A stretch of 64,000 nucleotides of DNA from Alicycliphilus denitrificans K601 (lineage in GTDB: Bacteria; Pseudomonadota; Gammaproteobacteria; Burkholderiales; Burkholderiaceae_C): positions 4,306,001 to 4,370,000 of the forward strand of contig NC_015422.1 in assembly GCF_000204645.1 (NCBI RefSeq), read 5' to 3'. Below the pieces are notes generated by a model that was not told the DNA's origin, made no database searches, and was given only the letters and a program-made list of their open reading frames with translations. Positions within the stretch are counted from its first letter, which is position 1. Each line of letters starts with the position of its first letter. Shown here piece after piece: positions 1 to 9,620 of this stretch. The position numbers and the translations under genes are program-made.

Positions 1-2595
1 GCGCTGCGCCTCGCCGCCCGACAGCGTGGGCACGGGCTGGCCCAGGCGCACGTATTCCAGCCCCACGTCCACGATGGGCGCGAGCGCGCGGATCACCTCG
101 CGGTCGCCCGCGAACGCCTCAGCGGCCTCGTGCACGGTCAGCTCCAGCACGTCGGCCACGTTGAGCAGCCTGCCGCCGCGCTCGATGCGCACCTCCAGCA
201 CCTCGGGCCGGTAGCGCTTGCCGTCGCAGTCGGGGCAGCGCAGGTACACGTCCGACAGGAACTGCATCTCCACATGCTCGAAGCCCGATCCGCCGCAGGA
301 GGGGCAGCGCCCGTCGCCCGAGTTGAAGCTGAACTTGGCCGCGGTGTAGCCGCGCTCGCGCGCGAGCGGCGCCACGGCGAACAGCTCGCGGATGGCGTCC
401 CACGCGCCCACATAGCTCACGGGGTTGGAGCGCGCCGTCTTGCCGATGGGCGACTGGTCCACGAACACCACGTCGCTCAGGTGGTCCGCGCCCAGCAGCC
501 GGTCATGCGCGCCGGGCGACTCGGTCGCCTTGCCGAAGTGGCGCATGAGCGCGGGCGCGAGCACGTCCTGGATCAGCGTGGACTTGCCCGAGCCCGACAC
601 ACCGGTCACGGTAACCAGGCGCTGCAGCGGGAACTCCACCGTCAGGCCCTGCAGGTTGTGCTCGCGCGCGCCTTCGAGGATCAGGCGCGGCGTGGAATCC
701 GTCACCAGGCGCTTGAGGCCCGTGCCGATGTGCCTGCGCCCGCCCAGGTACTGGCCCGTGAGCGTGGGCGCGCGGCGCAGCTCGCCCACCGTGCCGTCGA
801 ACACGATGCGGCCGCCGCGCTCGCCCGGGCCGGGACCGAAGTCGAGGATGCGGTCGGCCGCGAGCATGACGGCCGGGTCGTGCTCCACCACCACCAGCGT
901 GTTGCCCGCGTCGCGCAGGCGCAGCATGGCCTCGGTGATGCGGTGCATGTCGCGCGGGTGCAGGCCTATGCTGGGCTCGTCCAGCACGAACAGTGTGTTG
1001 ACCAGGCTGGTGCCCAGCGCCGTGGTGAGGTTGATGCGCTGCACCTCGCCGCCGCTCAGGGTCCGGCTCTGCCGGTCCAGCGTGAGGTAGCCGATGCCCA
1101 CGTCGCACAGGTACTTGAGGCGCGTGGAGATCTCCTCGTGCAGCAGCTGCAGCGCCTGCCGCTCCCCCTCGCCCGGCCCTGCGTCCTTGCCCTGCGCGGG
1201 GGCGAACCCCAGGCGCGCGAAGAACCGCCGCAGCCGCTCGATCGGCAGCATCATCAGGTCATGCAGGCACAGCCCCGGCAGCGCCTCCAGCTGCGCGCGG
1301 GTCCACTGAACGCCCTGCGGCATGAAGCGGCGCGCGGGGTCCAGCACCGTGTCGGCGTCTTCCTTGCTGCCGATGCGCCACAGCAGGCTCTCGGTCTTCA
1401 GGCGCGCGCCCGCGCACACGGGGCATGGCGTGTAGCTGCGGTACTTGGACAGCAGCACGCGGATGTGCATCTTGTAGGCCTTGCTCTCCAGGTACGCGAA
1501 GAAGCGCCGTATGCCGTACCACTGCCTGTTCCAGTTGCCCTCCTTGAAGCCCGGCGTGCCCTCGATCACCCATTGCCGCTGCTCGGCCGTGAGCTTGTAC
1601 CAGGGCGTGTCGCGCGGAATGCCCGCGGCCTCGGCATGGCGCATCAGGTCGTCCTGGCATTCCTTCCACGCGGGCGTCTGTATGGGCTTGATGGCGCCGG
1701 CGCGCAGCGTGAGCTTCTCGTTCGGGACGACCAGGCCCCAGTCCACGCCGATCACGCGGCCAAAGCCCCGGCAGGTATCGCAGGCGCCCACGGCCGAGTT
1801 GAAGGAGAACATCGAGGCGATGGGCTCGGCGTAGCGCAGGTCGCTCTCGGGGCAGTGCAGGCCGGTGGAGAAGCGCCACAGCTCGCTCTCGCTCTCGTCG
1901 CGCAAGCGATAGACATTGAGCCGCCCGCCGCCGCGCTTGAGCGCCACCTCGATGGCCTCGACCACGCGCACGCGCTCGGCGCCGCCCATGCGGAAACGGT
2001 CGGCCACCACGTCGAGCAGCTTCCTGCCGTCCCGCTCGCGCTCGGCCTGCACCCTGGTGAAGCCGCTGGCGGACAGCCATTGTTCGAGCTGCTCGGCCGT
2101 GATGCCGGCCGGCAGCTCCACGGGGAAGGTGAGCACGATGCGCGGGTCGCCCTCGGCAGCGCAGCGCCGCTGCAGCTCGGCGTAAATGGTGTCGGGCGAG
2201 TCGTGGCGCACGGGCAGCGCCGTTTTGCGGTCGAACAGCTGGCCGGCGCGCGCGAACAGCAGCTTCAGGTGGTCGTTGAGCTCCGTCATCGTGCCCACGG
2301 TGGAGCGCGAGCTGCGCACGGGGTTGGTCTGGTCGATGGCGATGGCCGGCGGCACGCCCTCCACCTTGTCCACGGCCGGCTTGTCCATGCGGTCCAGGAA
2401 CTGGCGCGCATAGGCGCTGAAAGTCTCCACGTAGCGGCGCTGGCCCTCGGCGTACAGCGTGTCGAACACCAGGCTGGACTTGCCCGAGCCGCTCGGGCCG
2501 GTCACCACGGTGAGCTCGCCCGTGCGGATGTCCAGGTCGAGGTTCTTGAGGTTGTGCTGGCGCGCGCCGTGGATACGGATCAGTCCCTGGGTCAT
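1..2595 (-). CDS. uvrA: Excinuclease ABC subunit A, N-terminal ~865 residues (runs off window)
   Basis: UvrA is the damage-sensing ATPase of nucleotide excision repair; it works as a dimer with UvrB in the cytoplasm. Reading leftward from the ATG at 2595, the protein opens MTQGLIRIHGARQHNLKNLD and reaches the first Walker A (GPSGSGKSS) near residue 35, as UvrA proteins do. Cys-pair zinc-module segments occur later. The last codons in the window spell PTLSGGEAQR, the ABC signature of the second ATPase half, so the C-terminus (roughly 75-130 residues in this family) lies beyond base 1. The 133-base gap to the divergent gene at 2729 has no recognisable LexA box. No frameshift was seen, although long shadow reading frames cover the opposite strand. 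Confidence 0.96.
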   Translation of the reverse strand, partial: MTQGLIRIHGARQHNLKNLDLDIRTGELTVVTGPSGSGKSSLVFDTLYAEGQRRYVETFSAYARQFLDRMDKPAVDKVEGVPPAIAIDQTNPVRSSRSTVGTMTELNDHLKLLFARAGQLFDRKTALPVRHDSPDTIYAELQRRCAAEGDPRIVLTFPVELPAGITAEQLEQWLSASGFTRVQAERERDGRKLLDVVADRFRMGGAERVRVVEAIEVALKRGGGRLNVYRLRDESESELWRFSTGLHCPESDLRYAEPIASMFSFNSAVGACDTCRGFGRVIGVDWGLVVPNEKLTLRAGAIKPIQTPAWKECQDDLMRHAEAAGIPRDTPWYKLTAEQRQWVIEGTPGFKEGNWNRQWYGIRRFFAYLESKAYKMHIRVLLSKYRSYTPCPVCAGARLKTESLLWRIGSKEDADTVLDPARRFMPQGVQWTRAQLEALPGLCLHDLMMLPIERLRRFFARLGFAPAQGKDAGPGEGERQALQLLHEEISTRLKYLCDVGIGYLTLDRQSRTLSGGEVQRINLTTALGTSLVNTLFVLDEPSIGLHPRDMHRITEAMLRLRDAGNTLVVVEHDPAVMLAADRILDFGPGPGERGGRIVFDGTVGELRRAPTLTGQYLGGRRHIGTGLKRLVTDSTPRLILEGAREHNLQGLTVEFPLQRLVTVTGVSGSGKSTLIQDVLAPALMRHFGKATESPGAHDRLLGADHLSDVVFVDQSPIGKTARSNPVSYVGAWDAIRELFAVAPLARERGYTAAKFSFNSGDGRCPSCGGSGFEHVEMQFLSDVYLRCPDCDGKRYRPEVLEVRIERGGRLLNVADVLELTVHEAAEAFAGDREVIRALAPIVDVGLEYVRLGQPVPTLSGGEAQR

Positions 2596-2728
2596 GGGGG
2601 TTCTTTCTGCTTCGAGGCCGAACATTCTAGGGATGCGCGGATCGCACGCTCGCCTCGTGCAAAACATCCCTTCGGGGCACCCGATCCGGTAGACTGCCGC
2701 GCAGCATCAACCAAGGAGAGGCGAGACC

Positions 2729-3841
2729 ATGCAGGCATGGCAGAAATGGGGAGCGGCCCTGGCCCTGGGCGCGCTGCTGGGCACGGCCCAGGCCCAGATC
2801 CTGGTGGGCCAGACCGCGGGGCTTTCGGGCGTGGTCGGTCCAGGCGTGCAGGAAACCGCCGCGGGCGCCAGGCTCTTCATCGACGCGGTGAACGCCAAGG
2901 GCGGAGTCCACGGCCAGAAGATCGAGCTGATCGCCATGGACGACAAGTTCGACCCCAAGACCGCCGGCGAGAACGCGCGCGTGCTGATCGAGGACAAGAA
3001 GGTGCACGTCATGTTCCTCACGCGCGGCACGCCACACACCGAGGCCATCATCCCGCACCTGGACAAGCATGGCGTGGCCCTCGTGGGCCCCTCCACGGGC
3101 GCCATGGTGCTGCACCAGCCCGTGCGCAAGCATGTCTTCAACGTGCGCGCCACCTACCAGCGCGAGGCCGAGAAGGCCATGGCCCACCTGGCCTCGCTGG
3201 GCATGACGCGCATCGCCGTGCTGTATGCCGACGACAGCTTCGGCGCCGACGGCGTGGCCGGCGCGCAGAAGGGCCTGGCGCAGGCCCGGCTGGAGCCCGT
3301 GGTGCTGGAGAAATTCAACCGCGCCCAGCCCGACTTCGCTCCCCCGGCGGCGAAGATCGCGCAGGCGCAGGCACAGGCCGTGATGATCATCGGCTCGGGC
3401 ACCACCGTGGTCGACGGCTATGCGGCGCTGCGCAAGGCGGGCTCAACGGCACAGCTCGTGACGCTGTCGAACAACGCCTCCAACGGCTTCATCAAGAGCC
3501 TGGGCGAGCACGCGCGCGGCGTCATCGTGTCCCAGGTCTTCCCCAACGAACGCAGCCTGGGCTATCCCATGGTCCGGGAGGCGATCGAGCTGAACAAGGC
3601 ACGCGGCCAGGGCGAGGTGAGCCCCGCGATGCTCGAAGGCTTCGCCGCCGCCAAGGTGCTGGTCGAAGGACTGCGCCGCGCCGGCCCCAAGCCCACGCGG
3701 GAGAAGATCCAGTCGGCGCTCGAATCGATACAGCAGCTCGACCTGGGCGGCCTGCTCGTCTCCTACGGCGAGAATGACCACACGGGGCTCGACTTCGCGG
3801 ACCTGTCCATCATCGGCGCCGACGGCAAGTTCCGCCGCTGA
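2729..3841 (+). CDS. ABC transporter substrate-binding protein, branched-chain amino acid (LivJ) type
   Basis: A 370-residue periplasmic binding protein of the Peripla_BP_6/LivJ family. The first ~22 residues form a signal peptide (a Lys, then an Ala/Leu core, ending AQAQ), followed by ILVGQTAGLSG, the usual start of the first lobe. Later segments such as GPSTGAMV and VLYADDSFGADG match the family. The Shine-Dalgarno AAGGAGAG sits about 10 bases before the ATG. No permease or ATPase genes are beside it, so it is an orphan binding protein; the ligand could be an amino acid, an aromatic acid or another carboxylate. The gene ends at a strong hairpin terminator shared with the convergent small gene. 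Confidence 0.88.
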   Translation: MQAWQKWGAALALGALLGTAQAQILVGQTAGLSGVVGPGVQETAAGARLFIDAVNAKGGVHGQKIELIAMDDKFDPKTAGENARVLIEDKKVHVMFLTRGTPHTEAIIPHLDKHGVALVGPSTGAMVLHQPVRKHVFNVRATYQREAEKAMAHLASLGMTRIAVLYADDSFGADGVAGAQKGLAQARLEPVVLEKFNRAQPDFAPPAAKIAQAQAQAVMIIGSGTTVVDGYAALRKAGSTAQLVTLSNNASNGFIKSLGEHARGVIVSQVFPNERSLGYPMVREAIELNKARGQGEVSPAMLEGFAAAKVLVEGLRRAGPKPTREKIQSALESIQQLDLGGLLVSYGENDHTGLDFADLSIIGADGKFRR

Positions 3842-3857
3842 CCCAAGGCAGCACATG

Positions 3858-3893
3858 AAAAAAACCCGCAGGCCACGGCCTGCGGGTTTTTTT
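3858..3893. terminator. Bidirectional Rho-independent terminator
   Basis: A perfect hairpin with arms CCCGCAGGCC and GGCCTGCGGG around a 3-base loop (ACG), with an A-run on the left and a run of seven T on the right. It lies between two convergent genes (ends at 3841 and 3910) and can stop transcription from both sides. Confidence 0.93.
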
Positions 3894-3909
3894 ATCGGGG
3901 CCGGCAGCC

Positions 3910-4077
3910 TTACTGCGCGGCGCTGGCTGCCGAAGCGGGCGCCGCCGCCGGCTCGGGCGCGTGCACGGCCTCCACGCCATGCTTTTCGCCGCTCATGTCC
4001 ACCTGGTCTCCCGCCTTCATGATCACGAACAGCGCGATCACCGCGAACACCACAAAACCCAGCACGAGCTTCCACAT
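3910..4077 (-). CDS. Small single-pass membrane protein, function unknown
   Basis: A 55-residue protein starting MWKLVLGFVVFAVIALFVIM, which is one hydrophobic membrane segment, followed by a short polar stretch and an Ala/Pro-rich tail. The ATG at 4077 was chosen over an upstream in-frame start because AGGAGA lies 6 bases before it and the membrane segment then begins at once. The 3' end faces the terminator at 3858-3893. The layout (N-terminal anchor, Pro/Ala tail) is common among unannotated small proteins of Comamonadaceae; no function is recognised. Confidence 0.7.
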   Translation of the reverse strand: MWKLVLGFVVFAVIALFVIMKAGDQVDMSGEKHGVEAVHAPEPAAAPASAASAAQ

Positions 4078-4121
4078 GCTTGTCTCCTGAAAGTTGTCGT
4101 CAACACAAAAGGGGCTCCAAC

Positions 4122-4150
4122 AAAAAGGCCCCACACATCCGTGTGGGGCC
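4122..4150 (-). terminator. Rho-independent terminator of the porin gene
   Basis: A perfect 10-bp stem (GGCCCCACAC / GTGTGGGGCC) with loop ATCC, followed on the minus strand by TTTTTG. It lies 73 bases downstream of the porin stop codon and upstream of the small gene's start at 4077. Confidence 0.93.
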
Positions 4151-4222
4151 TGTCCTGTCCGATCGCAGGCCCGGCTCCATTGGATCAGGCCTGGATTGCA
4201 GGCAGCTTACGCTGCCCGGGAA

Positions 4223-5242
4223 TCAGAAGTTGTGGCGCACGCCCAGGGCGAACGAGCTGAAGTCGGAACCCGAGTTCGTCACGTTGTAGCCAGCGTTGTT
4301 GCCGTTGTTCACGCGGGTGTAGTAGGTGTACACCTTGGTGCGCTTGCTCAGGTTGTAGTTGTAGCCCAGGGTCCACTGCGTGGCATCCGAGTCGTTGACG
4401 TTGCTCCAGGAGTTGGCGTGGCCCACGTTCACGTGGAACTCGGAAGCACCCAGGGCGTACATGCCCGACAGGCGGAAGTTGTTGCGCGTGCCGGCGCCGG
4501 TGGTGACGATCTGGTTGTCATCCTTGTTGCGCTGGTAGTAGCCGCCCACCGTGAACTGGCCGAACGTGTACAGGGCGCGCAGGCCCACCTGGTAGTTGCT
4601 GTCGACGGAGCTGTAGCCGAGGCCCAGGTGCAGGGGGCCCATGTTGTAGTTGGCAGCCAGGTCGTAGCCGTTCTTGTCGTTGGTGCCGGCGGCCCTTTCG
4701 TGCAGCAGCACGGCGGCATCGACGGTCAGGCCGCCGAGGCTGGGGGTGCGGTAGCCGATCTTGTTCTTGGTGCCCAGGCCGCCGAACCACACGGGGTCGT
4801 AGTACAGGGCGTCGGACGACGAGCCGGTGTCGTGGTTGTGCATGCTCACGTAGTCGGCAGTCGCGTAGTACGACTCGGGCACGAAATTGCCCAGGCGCAC
4901 CATGCCGAAGCCGCCGGCCAGGTTGACTTCGCTCTGGCGGCCAAAGTTCAGGCCGTTGCCGACGGTGGCCAGGCCCGGCCAGCCCGTGCCGGTGCCGGTA
5001 TCGGACGCGAAGCCGCTTTCGAGCTGGAAGCCCGCCTTCAGGCCGCCACCCAGGTCTTCAGTACCACGGACGCCCCAGCGCGAAGCATTGTTGAACATGC
5101 CGGTCGTGCTGACGCCGCCGTCCTTCTGGCGTTCCACGGTGGTGTTGATGCGGCCATACAGGGTGACGCTGCTCTGTGCGAAGACGGCAGAAGTACCCAG
5201 CAGTGCCAGGGTTGCGAGCAACAAACGGCTTGGTTTTTGCAT
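4223..5242 (-). CDS. Outer-membrane porin, betaproteobacterial OmpC-like
   Basis: A 339-residue trimeric general porin of the betaproteobacterial 'Gram-negative porin' type, placed in the outer membrane for diffusion of small solutes. It has a Sec signal peptide (MQKPSRLLLATLALLG...AVFA), then QSSVTLYGRINTTV, the standard first strand, and ends GVRHNF with the C-terminal Phe needed by the Bam machinery. The ATG at 5242 is preceded by AAGGAA; the in-frame upstream extension lacks a signal peptide. It follows the MFS gene on the same strand across ~200 bases that hold a GC-rich inverted repeat (arms 5395-5402 and 5422-5429) without a T-tract. Confidence 0.94.
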   Translation of the reverse strand: MQKPSRLLLATLALLGTSAVFAQSSVTLYGRINTTVERQKDGGVSTTGMFNNASRWGVRGTEDLGGGLKAGFQLESGFASDTGTGTGWPGLATVGNGLNFGRQSEVNLAGGFGMVRLGNFVPESYYATADYVSMHNHDTGSSSDALYYDPVWFGGLGTKNKIGYRTPSLGGLTVDAAVLLHERAAGTNDKNGYDLAANYNMGPLHLGLGYSSVDSNYQVGLRALYTFGQFTVGGYYQRNKDDNQIVTTGAGTRNNFRLSGMYALGASEFHVNVGHANSWSNVNDSDATQWTLGYNYNLSKRTKVYTYYTRVNNGNNAGYNVTNSGSDFSSFALGVRHNF

Positions 5243-5444
5243 GTGATTTCCTTGAAGAATGCTTGTGTCCATCGGGGGTGGGTAGGCACGGCTTGCCGCC
5301 TGCATGCGGCCGGTAGGCCCCATGTGCGTCTACGGCGTCGGATTTTATCGGCCGGCACACGGGAAAGGCGGCGCCGGCTCGACCCTGATGTTTTGCCGCC
5401 ACACTCTCGCACGGCGAGGGCGTGGCGGCGGGGCCAGGCTCAAC

Positions 5445-7139
5445 TTAATCGTTGGCGTAGATGTCCACGTCCTTGGTCTCGCGCAGGAACAGCGTGCCGA
5501 CCACGGCCGTCATGCCGGCGATGACGATGGGGTACCACAGGCCGCTGTACATGTTGCCGGCCGATGCCACCAGCGCGAACGAGGTGGTGGGCAGCAGGCC
5601 GCCGAACCAGCCGTTGCCGATGTGGTAAGGCAGGCTCATCGAGGTGTAGCGGATGCGCGTGGGGAACAGCTCCACCAGCATGGCGGCGATGGGGCCGTAC
5701 ACCATGGTCACCAGGATCACCAGGTACACCAGGATGGCGATCATCATGGGCTTGTTCATCTTGGCGGGGTCGGCCTTGGTGGGGTAGCCAGCGAGCTTCA
5801 GGTCCTCACCCATCTCCTTCTTGAAAGCGGCGATGGCCTTGGCGCTTTCCTCGTCGAACTTGTGGTTCACGACCGTTCCGGTGGGTGCGGTGACCGTCTT
5901 GTCGCCGATCTTCACCACGGCGGGCGAGCCTGCCGGGCCAGCGACGTTTTCATAACTCACGGAGTTCTGCACCAGGTAGCGCTTGGCGATGTCGCAGGAG
6001 CTCTTGAAGTCGATCTCGCGCGCCACGGGGTTGCCCTGGAAGGAGCAGGTGGCGGGGTCGGCGGTCACAGACACGCCGGCCGTGGCCTGTGCCTTGGCCA
6101 GATCGGGGTTGGCAGCGCCGGTCAGGGCCTTGAACACGGGGAAGTAGGTCAGCACGGCCAGCACGCAGCCCAGCATGATGATGGGCTTGCGGCCGATCTT
6201 GTCGGACAGGGAGCCGAACACCACGAAGAAGGGCGTGCCGATCAGCAGGGCCGCGGCGATCATCAGGTTGGCCGTGACGGCATCGACCTTGAGCTGCTGC
6301 ATCAGGAAGAACAGCGCGTAGAACTGGCCCGTGTACCAGACCACGGCCTGGCCGGCGGTCAGGCCGATCAGCGCCAGGATCACGATCTTCAGGTTCTTCC
6401 ACTGGCCGAAGGATTCGGACAGCGGGGCCTTGGAGGTCTTGCCCTCGGCCTTCATCTTCTGGAAGGCGGGCGATTCGGACAGCGACAGCCGGATCCACAC
6501 CGAGACGGCCAGCAGCAGGATGGACACCAGGAAGGGAATGCGCCAGCCCCAGTCGTTGAACGCGGGCTCGCCCATGACCGTGCGGGTGCCGAGGATCACG
6601 AGCAGCGACAGGAACAGGCCCAGCGTGGCCGTGGTCTGGATCCACGACGTGTAGGCGCCGCGCTTGCCATGCGGCGCGTGTTCGGCCACGTAGGTGGCCG
6701 CGCCGCCGTACTCGCCGCCCAGCGCCAAGCCCTGCAGCATGCGCAGCGCGATCAGGATGATGGGGGCGGCCACGCCGATGCTGGCGTAGTTGGGCAGCAC
6801 GCCGACGATGAAGGTCGAGATGCCCATGATCAGGATGGTGACCAGGAAGGTGTACTTGCGCCCGATCATGTCGCCCAGGCGGCCGAACACCAGCGCGCCG
6901 AAGGGGCGCACCAGGAAGCCCGCGGCGAAGGCCAGCAGCGCGAAGATGAATGCCGCGCCTGCGTCCAGGCCGCTGAAGAACTGCTTGGCGATGATGGCCG
7001 CCAGGGAGCCGTATAGATAGAAGTCGTACCACTCGAACACGGTGCCGAGTGACGAGGCGAAGATCACCTTCTTTTCTTCCGTGGTCATGGGACGGTGGGC
7101 CGCCCCTCTGCCCACGCCTTGCGCAGCGTTGATAGCCAT
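5445..7139 (-). CDS. MFS transporter, metabolite:H+ symporter (MHS/ProP-like) family
   Basis: A 564-residue, 12-segment inner-membrane symporter. The N-terminus FASSLGTVFEWYDFYLYG and GRLGDMIGRKYTF are diagnostic for the MHS branch (alpha-ketoglutarate, proline/betaine, shikimate carriers). Between segments 9 and 10 there is an extra domain of ~120 residues (about 341-463) that contains two Cys and by topology should face the periplasm; this explains the length above the usual ~440. AGGAG precedes the ATG. It is divergent from the DUF485-ActP pair, so a small carboxylate is a plausible substrate, but this is inference. Confidence 0.88.
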   Translation of the reverse strand: MAINAAQGVGRGAAHRPMTTEEKKVIFASSLGTVFEWYDFYLYGSLAAIIAKQFFSGLDAGAAFIFALLAFAAGFLVRPFGALVFGRLGDMIGRKYTFLVTILIMGISTFIVGVLPNYASIGVAAPIILIALRMLQGLALGGEYGGAATYVAEHAPHGKRGAYTSWIQTTATLGLFLSLLVILGTRTVMGEPAFNDWGWRIPFLVSILLLAVSVWIRLSLSESPAFQKMKAEGKTSKAPLSESFGQWKNLKIVILALIGLTAGQAVVWYTGQFYALFFLMQQLKVDAVTANLMIAAALLIGTPFFVVFGSLSDKIGRKPIIMLGCVLAVLTYFPVFKALTGAANPDLAKAQATAGVSVTADPATCSFQGNPVAREIDFKSSCDIAKRYLVQNSVSYENVAGPAGSPAVVKIGDKTVTAPTGTVVNHKFDEESAKAIAAFKKEMGEDLKLAGYPTKADPAKMNKPMMIAILVYLVILVTMVYGPIAAMLVELFPTRIRYTSMSLPYHIGNGWFGGLLPTTSFALVASAGNMYSGLWYPIVIAGMTAVVGTLFLRETKDVDIYAND

Positions 7140-7455
7140 GGTTTGTCTCCTGAGTCGTTGTGGATCACAGGTACTTACAAAATACCTGTCGCACCACTAT
7201 CTGCGCGGCAACTGACGGTGCACTGACGTATTTCTTACCGAAGCTGACGCATTGCTGAACGCAAACTTACAAGTCTGGAAGAAACCCTGAGCCCCTGTTT
7301 TCCGATGTGAAAAACACGAGCAGAACGTCGCCGGGCCGCGCATTTGCTGCATTGCAGCGCGTAAGCATTGGGTCAGTCGCCATTCGCAGAATCCGCCCCG
7401 TTTGTGCACTGCAGCACATGCAGGACACGGCATTCGACCGAACCAGGAGACAAGC
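7140..7455. promoter_or_regulatory. Divergent control region between the MFS gene and DUF485-actP
   Basis: 316 bases without a gene. It holds several inverted repeats that could be operators: ACAGGTA (7167-7173) with TACCTGT (7183-7189), a GCTGC-ATT-GCAGC palindrome, and TGTGC-ACTGCA-GCACA close to the ActP side. The TGCAG-type half-sites recur in the last two. No promoter was assigned with confidence. Confidence 0.45.
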
Positions 7456-7764
7456 ATGAGTGACCCCGCCGTTGAGAAGATTCAACGCCATCCCAAGTAC
7501 CAGGAGCTGCGCGCGCGGCGCAATCCGCTGAGCGTCGTGCTGACGGTGCTGATGCTGGTCGTGTACTACGGCTACATCGGCCTGATCGCCTTCGACAAGC
7601 CCTTCCTCGCCAAGCCCATCGGCGACGGCGTGACCTCGCTGGGCATCCCCATCGGCATGGGCGTGATCGTGTTCACGATCGCCATCACGGTGTACTACGT
7701 GCGCGTCGCCAACAAGAAGTTCGACGCCCTGACCGAAGAGCTCCTGAAGGACGTCACGAAATGA
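7456..7764 (+). CDS. yjcH: DUF485 membrane protein (YjcH-type)
   Basis: A 102-residue protein with two transmembrane segments (about residues 25-47 and 60-82). The N-terminal pattern [12 protein letters not shown] is characteristic of DUF485 proteins, which are encoded directly before acetate permeases and are thought to assist them. The ATG at 7456 has AGGAGA 7 bases upstream; a start 54 bases earlier is also in frame but has no such site. Its TGA overlaps the actP ATG (ATGA), so translation is coupled. Confidence 0.92.
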   Translation: MSDPAVEKIQRHPKYQELRARRNPLSVVLTVLMLVVYYGYIGLIAFDKPFLAKPIGDGVTSLGIPIGMGVIVFTIAITVYYVRVANKKFDALTEELLKDVTK

Positions 7765-9497
7765 AGCGCATACAGACCGCAGCCAGCAGCACGCTGGCCC
7801 TGGCCAGCCTGTGGGCCGCCAACGCAGCCCACGCCGCCGGTGGCGACCTGGGCCAGGCCGCCAAGCAGGAAACCAACTGGACGGCCATCGTCATGTTCGC
7901 CATCTTCGTGGCCGGCACGCTGTGGATCACGAAGTGGGCCGCATCCAAGACCCGCTCGGCGGCGGACTTCTACACCGCTGGCGGCGGCATCACGGGCTTC
8001 CAGAACGGCCTGGCGATCGCCGGCGACTACATGTCCGCAGCCTCGTTCCTGGGCATCTCGGCGGCCGTGATGGCTTCGGGCTACGACGGGCTGATCTACT
8101 CCATCGGCTTCCTCGTGGGCTGGCCCGTCATCACCTTCCTGATGGCCGACCGCCTGCGCAACCTGGGCAAGTTCACCTTCGCCGACGTGGCCGGCTACCG
8201 CTTCGCGCAGGCGCCCATCCGCATGTTCGCAGCCTCGGGCACGCTGATCGTGGTGGCCTTCTACCTGATCGCGCAGATGGTCGGCGCCGGCCAGCTCATC
8301 AAGCTGCTGTTCGGCCTGGAGTACTGGATGGCGGTGGTCATCGTCGGCGCGCTGATGATGGTCTACGTGCTGTTCGGCGGCATGACGGCCACCACCTGGG
8401 TGCAGATCATCAAGGCCTGCCTGCTGCTCGCCGGCGTGACCTTCATGGCCTTCATGGTGCTGGCCAACTACGGCTTCAGCCCCGAGGCGCTGTTCGCCAA
8501 GGGCGTGGAGGTGCGCACGCAGATCGCCGCCAACGCGGGCAAGACGCCCGAAGAGGCGGCCAGGGCGGGCCTGTCCATCATGGGCCCGGGCGGCTTCATC
8601 AAGGATCCCATCTCGGCCATCTCGTTCGGTATGGCGCTGATGTTCGGCACGGCCGGTCTGCCCCACATCCTGATGCGCTTCTTCACCGTGCCCAACGCCA
8701 AGGAGGCGCGCAAGTCCGTGGGCTGGGCCACGGTGTGGATCGGCTACTTCTACATCCTGATCTTCATCATCGGCTTCGGCGCCATCACCATGGTGCTCAC
8801 GAACCCCGAGATGTCCGACACCGTCAAGGGCGTGATCAAGGGCGGCGCGGGCACGGCCAACATGGCGGCCGTGCTGGTGGCCAAGAGCGTGGGCGGCAAC
8901 ATCTTCTACGGCTTCATCTCCGCCGTGGCGTTCGCCACCATCCTGGCCGTGGTCGCGGGCCTGACGCTGTCGGGCGCCTCGGCCGTGTCGCACGACCTGT
9001 ACGCCACCGTCATCAAGAACGGCAAGGCCGACAGCGCCGCCGAGCTCAAGGTCTCGCGCATCACCACCCTGGCGCTGGGCGTGATCGCCGTGCTGCTGGG
9101 CATCGCGTTCGAGAAGCAGAACATCGCCTTCATGGTGTCGCTGGCCTTCGCGGTCGCGGCCTCGGCCAACTTCCCGGCGCTGATCCTGTCCATCCTGTGG
9201 AAGGGCTGCACCACGCGCGGCGCGGTGATCGGCGGCTTCCTGGGCCTGATCTCCTCGGTGGGCCTGACCATCGTGTCGCCCTCGGTGTGGGAAGCCACGC
9301 TGGGCAACCCGGCCGGGTCGGCGCTGTTCCCCTACTCCTCGCCGGCCCTGTTCTCCATGGTGATCGGCTTCGTGGGCGTGTGGCTGTTCTCGATCACCGA
9401 CGGCAGCGCGCGCGCGGCCAAGGAGCGTGAGGCCTTCGCCGCGCAGCAGGTGCGCTCCGAGACCGGCCTGGGCGCGTCCGGCGCATCGGGCCACTGA
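7761..9497 (+). CDS. actP: Cation/acetate symporter ActP
   Basis: A 578-residue sodium:solute symporter of the SSS family, inner membrane, predicted to take up acetate and other short monocarboxylates. There is a cleavable N-terminal hydrophobic segment, then [20 protein letters not shown], the hallmark of ActP, and 12-13 further membrane helices. It overlaps the DUF485 gene by four bases and is followed by a terminator-like hairpin. The genes for a DnaQ-like exonuclease and a DUF294 nucleotidyltransferase follow on the opposite strand; from memory these are often grouped with actP in proteobacteria. Confidence 0.94.
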   Translation: MKRIQTAASSTLALASLWAANAAHAAGGDLGQAAKQETNWTAIVMFAIFVAGTLWITKWAASKTRSAADFYTAGGGITGFQNGLAIAGDYMSAASFLGISAAVMASGYDGLIYSIGFLVGWPVITFLMADRLRNLGKFTFADVAGYRFAQAPIRMFAASGTLIVVAFYLIAQMVGAGQLIKLLFGLEYWMAVVIVGALMMVYVLFGGMTATTWVQIIKACLLLAGVTFMAFMVLANYGFSPEALFAKGVEVRTQIAANAGKTPEEAARAGLSIMGPGGFIKDPISAISFGMALMFGTAGLPHILMRFFTVPNAKEARKSVGWATVWIGYFYILIFIIGFGAITMVLTNPEMSDTVKGVIKGGAGTANMAAVLVAKSVGGNIFYGFISAVAFATILAVVAGLTLSGASAVSHDLYATVIKNGKADSAAELKVSRITTLALGVIAVLLGIAFEKQNIAFMVSLAFAVAASANFPALILSILWKGCTTRGAVIGGFLGLISSVGLTIVSPSVWEATLGNPAGSALFPYSSPALFSMVIGFVGVWLFSITDGSARAAKEREAFAAQQVRSETGLGASGASGH

Positions 9498-9530
9498 GCC
9501 GATACGAAGGGAGGGCTGCGAAGCCCCTGG

Positions 9531-9558
9531 AAAGCTGGGCCCGGGTGCCCGGCTTTTT
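9531..9558 (+). terminator. Terminator after actP
   Basis: The stem AAGCTGGGC / GCCCGGCTT (one T-G wobble) with the 6-base loop CCGGGT is followed by TTTC, 34 bases past the actP stop codon. Confidence 0.75.
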
Positions 9559-9620
9559 CATTTGCTCATCGAATGAGAGCTGCCAGCGCAGTCTGGGCGC
9601 AGCTTTGTACCCGTTTCGGC

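Noticed and set aside
2596..2728. LexA box before uvrA
   Set aside because: No CTGT-N8-ACAG or near match was found in the 133-base gap.
130..3777. A 1,215-codon open frame on the plus strand
   Set aside because: It is antisense to uvrA and then crosses the binding-protein gene in another frame; the Arg/Ala/His-rich composition is typical of shadow frames in GC-rich DNA.
5395..5429. Terminator after the MFS gene
   Set aside because: The GCCGCCAC/GTGGCGGC stem is strong but has no T-tract on the minus strand; it may be only a leader hairpin of the porin.
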